DNA from: Heliocidaris tuberculata
Lineage: Eukaryota > Echinodermata > Echinoidea > Camarodonta > Echinometridae
DNA: 64,000 nt
Assembly (NCBI GenBank): GCA_025618425.1
Contig: CM046850.1
Location: 23,260,907 to 23,324,906, forward strand
Reading direction: 5' to 3'
In this document: piece by piece, positions 56,138 through 64,000 of the stretch
Layout of the letters: each line of letters opens with the position of its first letter
Numbering within the stretch: the stretch's first letter is position 1
Position numbers and translations under genes: made by a program
Notes under the pieces: generated by a model
What the model was told of the DNA's origin: nothing
What the model saw: only the letters and a program-made list of their open reading frames with translations
Databases searched by the model: none

Positions 56138-56767
56138 AATAAAATTGCGCCCCTCCTGCCAAAATTTATCAGCTAAAAAACAGAAGCCATATTAATGCCT
56201 GCAGATTTTAATTGGAAAATTATGGCACAGCGTAAAAAAAAAAAAAAAATCTTTGACACATATAAACCGTGATTGGTAGCCAAACTCGAGCAGAACAAAA
56301 ATTCATTTTCCCCCTAAAACATGATTTCAAAAATTGATTAGCCACAAAACTCCGTTCACAATATACCGGGGATGCCAAGGCTGTTTCGGCCCCTTCCCTC
56401 AATTCGTGTATCAAGTATCTTTCACATGATATATTACAATTATTTACTACCAGCTGCAATAAAATCTGTTAGAAGAATGCCCATGGGCTCAATATAATGA
56501 CTCGTATCCATTAAGGTGGACTAAGTTAAACATGTTTGAACTTAGTCCACTGATGTATGGAGCGCCAATTGTCAAGCCTTTACTCTGTGCAAATCACTGC
56601 AGTTCTGTAACAAAACGAATAAACGAAATGAATCCACTCATGAAATGAAAATGAGAAATGGATTTCATGTTGGCTTGATTTTTGTTTCTTCATCAAGTTA
56701 TAGAATAATTGTAATTTTTACGGGATGAGAGTAAATCAGTGGACTAAACCTAACCCACTTTAACCTA
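56138..56767. other. Spacer 3' of the fibrinogen-domain gene
   Basis: Includes a palindrome at 56515-56545 (GTGGACTAAGTT against AACTTAGTCCAC). No gene. Confidence 0.5.
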
Positions 56768-56913
56768 GGTTCCCTTTCATAAAACTTGTTATCAGTAACA
56801 ACTGCCTCATTTTTATGACAAATTCGCTCTCAGCCAATCAGATTCAAGGATTTCAGTAGCTTATAACAATTATTGTAACTTGTTATTGATAACAAGTTTT
56901 ATGAACCGGGGCC
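56768..56913. mobile_element. MITE family 1, copy e (inverted)
   Basis: Carries the inverse core (CAAGGATTTCAGTAGCTT) between TTTCATAAAACTTGTTATC and its inverse. Confidence 0.75.
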
Positions 56914-56989
56914 GTGAACTAAAGTTAGTACGCTTTTATGAATATCGACTAATGTTACTATTGTCCCTAATGAGATCCAAACATGTTGC

Positions 56990-57370
56990 CGCTCTATTTC
57001 GGAAGTTATCATATCTTCGTTTCACTCTCCACTACCGATGCCAGAGAATTTCCAATCTTCTTCTTCTTAGCTTCTTCCTCTTCTTCTTCTTCTTATCCTC
57101 CTCCTCCTCCTGCTTCTTCATCTTCTTTTTTCTTCTTCTGTTGAAATATAGGCCACCTTCGGTGAATCTTCGATCAAGTCGTTCAGTTGTATGTACATGT
57201 ACAGTGCTGTGGAAAAGCTTATCTACGTGCGGCTAAAAGAACCCTTGTCCCTAGTAAAGATAAAAACATCCACCTTACATGTTTCTACTCTCTTTCCAAA
57301 GCTCTCTTATCTTCATTTAAGCCTACCCTTCACTACCAATGCCAGAGAATTTCCACTCTTGTTCCTATCG
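56990..57370 (-). pseudogene. Two decayed extra copies of the terminal coding segment of the fibrinogen-domain exon
   Basis: The 3' coding end at 57405-57450 (minus strand GTAGTGGAGAGCGAAATGAA) reappears with changes at 57300-57360 and 56995-57050, each preceded by GGAAATTCTCTGGCAT. A (CTT)n tract separates them. Both are disrupted. Confidence 0.6.
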
Positions 57371-57404
57371 AAGTTCCCAAAGTCTAACCTTATTTCCACT
57401 CTTT

Positions 57405-57696
57405 CTAAAGTTGTCTTATCTTCATTTCGCTCTCCACTACCAATGTGCCAAAATCGTCAGATGAAGGTATCCACAAAGACTTCCAGCCCTGAGTTGTACA
57501 TTGTCTCCACTGAATACCATACATACAACCGTTTAACTGCACTTGATTAACAGAACATTCTCGATTGAACCACCAGCCGTGCCATGCAGCCTCTACAATG
57601 AAGGGCTGTCCGGATTGCGAACATTCCTTTGCTGTCGTTTTTCGGTGTATTCCATCGCCACTAGTTCCTTTGAAAGATGTGAAATTTGCACGGTAT
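57405..57696 (-). CDS. EGF/fibrinogen-domain gene, last exon
   Basis: Minus-strand frame from a CAG acceptor (57697-57698, after a T-rich tract) to TAG (57405-57407): 97 codons. It reads YRANFTSFKGTSGDG (the usual 'Y-x-F-x-GtaGD' core), then AWHGWWFNRECSVNQVQLNG, which is the diagnostic WW-x-x-x-C...LNG part, and ends ESEMKIRQL, the family's normal M-K-I-R close. The first base completes a Gly codon with the phase-2 donor of 62443-62675. No ATG-led ORF marks this exon, so it is easy to miss. Confidence 0.85.
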
Positions 57697-57698
57697 CT

Positions 57699-58380
57699 GT
57701 ACAGGTGAGTATCAAATAAAAGCGTATGAGCAAGAAAAGGAAACGAATAAGGTTAGAGAAAAAGATGGCCATCAAGAAATACGTTAAGTCACCGCTGGTA
57801 ATCAGCATAGAGGGTGAAGCCGATTTTTTGACCGCTCCCTTCCCTCTATCCTCCTCAAACAATCAAATATCATCCAACTTTCCATTTTCTAAAGTTTGCG
57901 ACAGAGCGAAACAAGCAAAAAGAAAGTGCCACTTTATTTGGGGGAAAATGTTGTTTTGTCATCAAAGTGACTTTATGTTGAATGAAAAAAATGGCTGCTA
58001 ATGCGGAAGCTAATTTACAGCTTGTTAAAAAATATATGCCGCGGTAAACCACAGCGGATTTTTTATTTTATGACGTAAGTTTAATACGTTTCAAAATTCT
58101 GTATCTTAGAACATAGATATAAAATACCTTTGTTGCGCGCATTCGCCATTCATTTACGGGAAAAAAATAAAAATGGAATAAATTTTTAAAAACCGTCGCG
58201 GCTTACCGAGGCTTTTGTGAACGAGACTTTATAATACGCGCTCGGGCTACCGGCCTGTGATAAATCTGCAAGAGGCACTTTTCTGTTTCCGCCATTGACA
58301 GCACAATAGTTCCATTTCCTTCCTGAATGTTCATCTCTGGAAATTTTAGTATCATAATCACCTCAGACCCATATATTCTA
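57699..58380. other. Intron of the fibrinogen-domain gene, left part
   Basis: No further exon was seen. The ORF near 57726-58001 on the plus strand has no recognisable features. Confidence 0.55.
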
Positions 58381-58659
58381 CAGCAGATTGGTGCAGAAAA
58401 TCGATGGAATTGTGCACTTTTTCATAAAAGCATGAAATTTGGCATGTATGTAGAGTTTTTGATGCCGAATAATTCTGGATATGGGGCCAACAAAAATTCG
58501 GGCCCTGGGACCCGATGTGCCCATTTTTTAAAAAAATCGGCCCCCTCAAGGTCTTTACCCTTAAAAGTTGATGTAATCAAATTTAGTATAATATAATGAA
58601 ATATCATGTAGTATCAGACAATTGCTTTAGGTGCCCATTTTTTTCAAATAAAGGGCCAT

Positions 58660-59450
58660 CCTATATATCAAAATATAAAGTCACTGATATGTTGAATATA
58701 AGTGAAATGCTTCTAATTGTGATCAGTCAACATGACGTTTTTTAAATCAACAACATAGGTGCCTCAGGTGCCCATTATAACAAAAAAAAAAGGCCCATAA
58801 ATGCCCAAATAATGTATCTGCAAAATAAGATTTGTAAAAAATATTTGGTTTAAATTTTGAAGGGTAGACATTAATTTTGAAATCAAGGTCATATAAAAAT
58901 CGCATTTAGGAATCACATGAGCCCATTGATGGCCCATCAAATACAATTCTTTCCCTCACAAGAGGGTTCAACACGGCCCCCGAAGTGTTTGAATATGAAT
59001 ATAACCTTGAATTTGGGCTTTAGAGTATAACTTTTGGCAAGGTACAGGTAGAGGGCCATCCTATATATCAAAATATTATAAAGTCACTGATATGTTGAAT
59101 ATAAGTAAAATGCTTCGAAATGTGATCAGTCAACATTACGTTTTTGAAATCAACAACATAGGTGCCTCAGGTGACCATTATAACTAAAAAAGGCCCATAA
59201 ATGCCCAAACAATTTATCTGCAAAATAAGATTTTAAAAAAAAATTTGATTTAAATTTCAAATGGTAGACATTAATTTTGAAATCAAGGTCATATAAAAAT
59301 CCCACTTTAGGAATCACATGAGCCCATTGATGGCCCATCAAAGACAATGCTTTCCCTCATAAGAGGGTTCAACACGGCCCCAAAAGTGTTTGAATATGAA
59401 TATAACCTTGAATTTGGGCTTTAAAGTATAACTATTGGCAAGGTACAGGT
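58660..59450. repeat. ~393-bp tandem duplication in the left arm of copy 2
   Basis: AGGGCCATCCTATATATCAA starts both units (about 58660 and 59053). Both run on through AAGTCACTGATATGTTGAAT and GAGCCCATTGATGGCCCATC. Confidence 0.8.
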
Positions 59451-59560
59451 AGTATGTTTTATAAGCAGAATACCTCTAGTGTAGAGTTACTTCCTCTCAT
59501 TAAGATGGCCGTCATAAAAATAACCACTGGTTTGTTTCAAGATGTGGTTATTTGCATTAA

Positions 59561-60492
59561 AGTACACATTCAAAGAAAATCACAAATATGATAAATAATG
59601 TATCACTAGAAACTGGCAAGTTAACAGATAGCAATCGTATCAGTTTAAAGTCAACTACATATCAGGTAATTAAACAATAATACAAATAAAACTACCTCCC
59701 AGCATCTGCGATATACAAGCGCTTCGCCAAAAAAATAACAATGTTTCAATGACGTCAGTAAAGGGAACAATCCTGTCCAAGCAGACGACGTCCCATAAAG
59801 AATGAACATAAGTGCAGTGCAGTTATTTCTCAAATTATAAAGAATTTAGTGTATTCAAACGTGCCCATATTTCACACCATTCTAAAATGGAATGAAACAG
59901 ATTCTGATTACTGAAATCTTTTGTTTGTAAATATATAGGATGAGGGTTAATGAACAATCAAAGAAACCACACTTTCAAATTGAAAAGCCCGCTGAATGAT
60001 TGCAAGGACGGTATTCATCCCTCATTCAACGCCGAACGTCCAGCGGTGTATGCAGCTGTGAATGCAATGGCGTCTATTTTGTTTACAAGCAACTGATTCC
60101 TTTATTCTTGTAACGCTTCATTTTCCATCCAAATAAACCCATGCACGGGGTTTAGAGTGAGGCAATATATGTATTAAACATAATAGACTAATGCTAGTGA
60201 AGTGAAATAACTGAAGAGAAGATGACAAAACAGGCACTGAAAATATGTGAGATGTTATGGGACATCGTCTGCTTGTGCAATTAACGTCCTGTCTTTGACG
60301 TCACACATTTCAGCGGCTTTCGGAGAGCTGTTCAGGTGCTATGTCGGGGCTGTATTTTAGCAATTTGTAATTGATAATAATCATTACTTCGAATGTTTGC
60401 AAGCGTCGAATTTTGACAAACTTGTCCGGTCTAAGCTTCACCTACGCAATAATGAAACTTAAGTCAGTTTTAAAAATCAATGAATATCTACT
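59561..60492. mobile_element. TTAA-site element (932 bp) nested in copy 2
   Basis: AGTACACATTCAAAG is roughly inverse to CAATGAATATCTACT, with TTAA at 59557-59560 and 60493-60496. Copy 1 has a single TTAA at the same place (near 25628), the empty site. No ORF of note. Confidence 0.8.
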
Positions 60493-62442
60493 TTAAGTTT
60501 GTGAAGCTTATATCTTATAGATAGAAATTCATGGATGTGGGAACTTTTTTGCCTATAATAGACATAAGCGAAATACGTGTATTTGGTTAAGACACAGTGA
60601 AACCAAAGTAAAGGTATATCTTATAGCATCTTATATCTTAAAGCATCAAAATGCAAAATGGCTAATATGCTAAAGAATTATGTATCCAGGCTCTATTTCT
60701 TTAAAGGGACATCCAACCTTAATGGCAAGTTGCTCTGGAGAAAGCAGAAAAATCAGAGAAGTAGATTGTTAAAAATTTGAAGGAAATCGGACAAGCAATA
60801 TGAAAGTTGTAATCCCTATACAAATAGGAATTTCAAATTGGCCGAAACGGTAATGTCACTGTGATGTAGCGGCGGAGAACTCTCCCATTTGTTCCAACAC
60901 ACAGTGACTAAATTGTCATTTTTTTCAAAAAAATATTGCTAAAATATATATTTTTAGTAGTGCCCCAAGGGAAGGGGGGGGGGGGCTTATGAGAAAAAGA
61001 TTAATGGTGTAGGACAGAATCGAGAGTTGACCGAGAATACCTCACAATCGACTGACCCAACTGCCAATTTGCGATCAAAATAGTGATCTCATTTCTCAAA
61101 CATCGATAACTTTCTTATTCTTGGTCGGATTTCTTTCAGACTTTTATCATTATGTTTATCTTTTTCTGATTTTACACAAATCAACTTATTACAAAGTTTG
61201 GATTACCCTTTAATAGGTGTTGCAGATGTTTATAAAGAATACAGATATTAATTGGCATCTTACGATGTCTAGGTTGTTTCATAAGGGCATGTCAGTTTTG
61301 TCTTTTTTCAATATGGCCACGAAGGTGAAAAAAGAGGAAAGTGCAGTTTTACCACTTGTTTTGCATTTGACTATACGTTTATTTCAGCATAATAATATTT
61401 ATTTGTAAAAAAAGGGTATTCCTTTGCTTCATCAGAATATTAATGTATATTGTTCATATATAACTCTTCAATAAGAAGAGAAACAAATTTTAAATATTAG
61501 ATTGATATTTTCTGTTTATAGAAATTTCCAACATATATGTACTAAATTCCACACTTTTATACCAAGTTATATGCTTCCAGATACAACGTAAACTTTAAAA
61601 TGCCAATGGTCACATCTTAAATCATAACGGAGGCCATTTTAAAGGTGACGGCCATCTTGATGAAATGAAGTGACCCAACTTTTCTGCCTATAATAACCAG
61701 CTTGTAAATAGCTTTGCTTAAAGTCTAAACTCAAGTTACATGCAAGTAGGTATTTTAACACTTTGACAGCTATTTTGAATTTGTTAGATTTGGCCACCCT
61801 CTGTGAGGAAATTAATCAAATTTAATTGTCTCGAATGGGCCATCGATGGGCCTATGTGGCCTGCTAAAGTGAGCTTTTTATATAACCTCGCTTTCAAAAT
61901 TGATGCCTATACCATTAGAAATTAGAAACAAAGATTTAAAAACATGTTGCATATATATTATCTTGGGCCTTTTGGGGCCTTTTTTGTCATAATGGGCATC
62001 TGCGCCACACATCTCATCGATCTCAAAGACGTAATGTCAACTGATCACAATTAGAAGCATTTCACTTATATCCAACAAATCAGTGACTTCATAATATTTT
62101 GATATATAGGGTGGCCCTTTATTTGAAAAATGGGCACCTAAAGCATTTGTCTGGTTTTGGAGGCCGTGAAATATTACATAATATTTCATTGTATCAAACG
62201 AGATTTGATTACATCAACTTTGAAGGGAAAAAACCTTGAGAGGGCCAATTTTTTTTTAAATGGGCACAACGGGCCCCAGGGCCCGAATTTTTCTTGGCCC
62301 CATATCCAGAATTATTCGGCATAAAAAAACTCTACATACATGCCAAATTTCATGCTTTTATGAAAAAGTGCACAAATCATTTCACCAATCTGCCGGACTA
62401 CTAGAGTCTCTCAAGACAGTGTATATTTCATATATTACTTAC

Positions 62443-62675
62443 CCATGACGAGCGTCCGTCAAAAAGAAGTCATATGAAGCATATTCGACACTGGATGACA
62501 TTGGGAATGACCTGTTCAACAGTCGCATATCCAGTCTTAGTCTGACAGGAAAGGGTCCCAACTGAATGATTCTGTCTAGTCCCAACCAGTAGTCTCCGTT
62601 TGGGAAGAAAAAACCAGCGCGATAGCTTTCTTCCCCGGGCCCCAACAAAAGGAACATATTTGCCGGCGAATTACG
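62443..62675 (-). CDS. EGF/fibrinogen-domain gene, middle exon
   Basis: Acceptor after CATTCCATACACTTTTCTTT and TATAG (62676-62677), donor GTAAGT (62437-62442); 233 nt; in phase 0, out phase 2. It reads RNSPANMFLLLGPGEESYRA, then PNGDYWLGLDRIIQL, the 'GEFWLGN-x-x-I-x-x-L' segment of fibrinogen domains, and VEYASYDFFLTDARHG. It follows directly from WTVIQ of the upstream exon. Confidence 0.88.
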
Positions 62676-62677
62676 CT

Positions 62678-62956
62678 ATAAAGAAAAGTGTATGGAATGC
62701 TCTTCATGCTAAAAAATACGCTGAAAGGGATGTCACCTACAATGAATGCAGGTAATTAAAACTCAAATCAGAAGTTAAATAAACTAGATGACTCATCTTG
62801 AATTGCCTTGATATACATTATAAATTATGTATATACATGATATATAATACAATTTGGAATTGACATTGCCCCTAAGATGATTTCTCAAAAGTCTTTGAGA
62901 TCGTATCGTATCATAGGCCTATACGTGTACATTTTATGTATTATCTTTAATCTTAA
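62678..62956. other. Intron of the fibrinogen-domain gene
   Basis: AT-rich intron sequence; nothing else seen. Confidence 0.6.
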
Positions 62957-63158
62957 GGCCACCGCACACTACACGACCTGAGGTCGTACGACCTTCCGAA
63001 CTACGGTATGACGTCACCAAACACCCAAATTTCAGGTCGTAGGACCAGGTCGCACGATCAGGTCCCAGGTTTTGGCATGTTGAATTTTTGCGAGGTCGTG
63101 GACTAGGTCGTATGACCTCTAGGTCGTACGACCTCAGGTCGTGTAGTGTGCGGTGGCC
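62957..63158. mobile_element. MITE built of AGGTCGTACGACC palindromes (~202 bp)
   Basis: GGCCACCGCACACTACACGA at the left is mirrored at the right, with TTAA on both sides (62953-62956 and 63159-63162). GGTCGTACGACC-type palindromes recur inside. The ends resemble the Harbinger-like MITE at 4230-4645. Confidence 0.8.
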
Positions 63159-63315
63159 TTAACTTAGATTTTTTTTTTTTATAGATTTTATACAAAGATG
63201 CAGTATTATTGTTTTACCCATATACACCTAAGTACATTCTCCCTCTCTTGTCATCAAGGCTGTCAAAATTTCCCGACCACTTGTCCATCCCTGATGATGC
63301 TTAGGCATGCATTAT

Positions 63316-63642
63316 CAGGGGCGTCGATGCTTTTTTTCGGATTGGGGGCAATGAAGGTATACATTATATCACCCTTCATGATTTTTAACGCCTATTAATT
63401 ACCAGCTTCTACACGGTTACCTGAAGCAGGGAAAATTAGAGAAACTGCTCAAGTCTGATCGTGTAATACCTTTTGTATTTCATTGTTTGGAAGGTTTCAT
63501 TTCCCGAGTTTTGCATCATTTTTTCTTATTTAATTTTACACCTCCTGATTATTGGGGGGGGGGGGGGGACGAATCGTTTGCCCCGCAATATTTTCTGGGG
63601 CAACTGCTCCCTGCCCCCCCCCCCCCAGAATCGACGCCCCTG
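63316..63642. mobile_element. hAT-like G/C-tract MITE in an intron
   Basis: CAGGGGCGTCGATGCT is opposed by AGAATCGACGCCCCTG, with G and C runs. Flanks TGCATTAT and TGAATACT may be an eroded 8-bp duplication. It ends 5 bp before the splice donor at 63648-63653. Confidence 0.7.
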
Positions 63643-63653
63643 TGAATACTTAC

Positions 63654-63913
63654 TTGGATGACTGTCCAACCGCCTCCATCGGTTTCCATGTCACACTTGA
63701 CCAGAAAGGGCTCGTCGCTTTCTTCCGGTTTGATCTCGTACGTACGGGTTTCATTGCAACCGATATCACGATAACCTTTGCAGGATGTCGCCCAATGGCA
63801 ATGTGATCCAGTGAAACCGATGTTGCAAGAACAGCGCGATTTGAACCGGTCAGATGGGTGCGACGAACAGGAGCCATCGTTCAAACAGGGGTTGGAGGCA
63901 CATACATCCTCAC
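63654..63913 (-). CDS. EGF/fibrinogen-domain gene, exon with EGF and start of fibrinogen C domain
   Basis: Acceptor TTTTAG (63914-63915), donor GTAAGT (63648-63653); 260 nt; in phase 1, out phase 0. It has a six-Cys EGF module (CASNPCLNDGSC, then RCSCNIGFTGSHC), then SCKGYRDIGC and YEIKPEESDEPFLVKCDMET with DGGGWTVIQ, the standard opening of a fibrinogen C-terminal domain. Upstream exons, including the signal peptide, lie beyond the window. Such secreted EGF-fibrinogen proteins often act in recognition or adhesion; the exact role here is unknown. Confidence 0.92.
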
Positions 63914-63952
63914 CTAAAATAGGAGGTAAGGAAAGAGGAAATAGTCGCACTA

Positions 63953-64000
63953 AAAGCCCGGCTCACGCGAAGCGTCATTTCAATTGCGTCAGTACCTGTG
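63953..64000. mobile_element. MITE family 3, cut by the window end
   Basis: AAAGCCCGGCTCACGCGAAG and GCGTCATTTCAATTGCGTCA match the left half of 7714-7920. Confidence 0.65.

Larger units (their letters stand above)
58381..62396. mobile_element. Long-TIR DNA element, copy 2, in an intron
   Basis: CAGCAGATTGGTGCAG at 58381 is mirrored by CACCAATCTGCCGG at 62383-62396. It is homologous to copy 1 (24830-28108) throughout. Differences: a ~393-bp tandem duplication in the left arm, a 932-bp insertion at 59561-60492, and absence of the MITE that copy 1 has at 25975-26467. The element ends about 45 bp from the donor of the 62443-62675 exon. Confidence 0.75.

Noticed and set aside
57726..58001. 91-codon Lys-rich ORF on the plus strand
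   Set aside because: It is in an intron of the fibrinogen-domain gene, has no motif and no sign of splicing.

Overview
This is animal nuclear DNA: genes are split by introns with GT/AG junctions, coding density is very low, and nested transposons dominate. The set of short repeats (a ~145-bp 'TTTCATAAAACTTGTTAT' element, 'AAAGGAGAATGAAACC' elements in TTAA sites, 'CAGGGGCGGATC' G-tract elements), a LINE with a 2A-like motif, and expanded family-B receptor and fibrinogen-domain genes fit an echinoderm, most likely a sea urchin. The species is an inference.

Layout. (1) 1-23115 holds three minus-strand copies of a Methuselah/secretin-like (family B) seven-transmembrane receptor gene. Copy A (1-1828, open at the left edge) has an intact reading frame. 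Copy B (8115-10199) is a pseudogene: it lost its signal-peptide exon, took a transposon with an 8-bp target duplication, and has frameshifts and a stop. Copy C (19858-23115) has three exons with matching phases but one apparent 1-nt frameshift. A and B lie in a tandem segmental duplication that also carries a degenerate ~76-bp array of tRNA-like units behind each receptor. (2) 23571-31669 is transposon debris: a rearranged LTR element, a 3.3-kb long-TIR element with nested insertions, and LINE remnants. (3) 34785-45118 is the most unusual part. It is a ~10.3-kb interval bounded by CACTCTAAAAA inverted termini and flanking TA, with arrays of a TTAACCAAC motif at both ends. It contains a multi-exon minus-strand gene (39098-44811) that resembles the SAM-domain 'SAMD3-like' family and starts ~300 bp inside one terminus. 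(4) 46500-50421 is a near full-length CR1/L2-type LINE with an intact 1130-codon ORF (2A-like motif, APE endonuclease, reverse transcriptase). (5) 51152-55687 is another long-inverted-repeat element carrying nested MITEs. (6) 57405-63913 is a minus-strand gene ending in an EGF plus fibrinogen C-terminal domain. Its three visible exons join in phase across an intron filled by a second copy (58381-62396) of the region-2 transposon.

The host genes present (receptors, secreted EGF-fibrinogen protein) look like surface or secreted recognition proteins, but nothing links them in one pathway. Much of the interest is in the transposons: paralogous copies give empty sites, so several insertions can be delimited to the base. 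All exon joins and family calls come from reading by eye and were not checked by alignment or transcripts.
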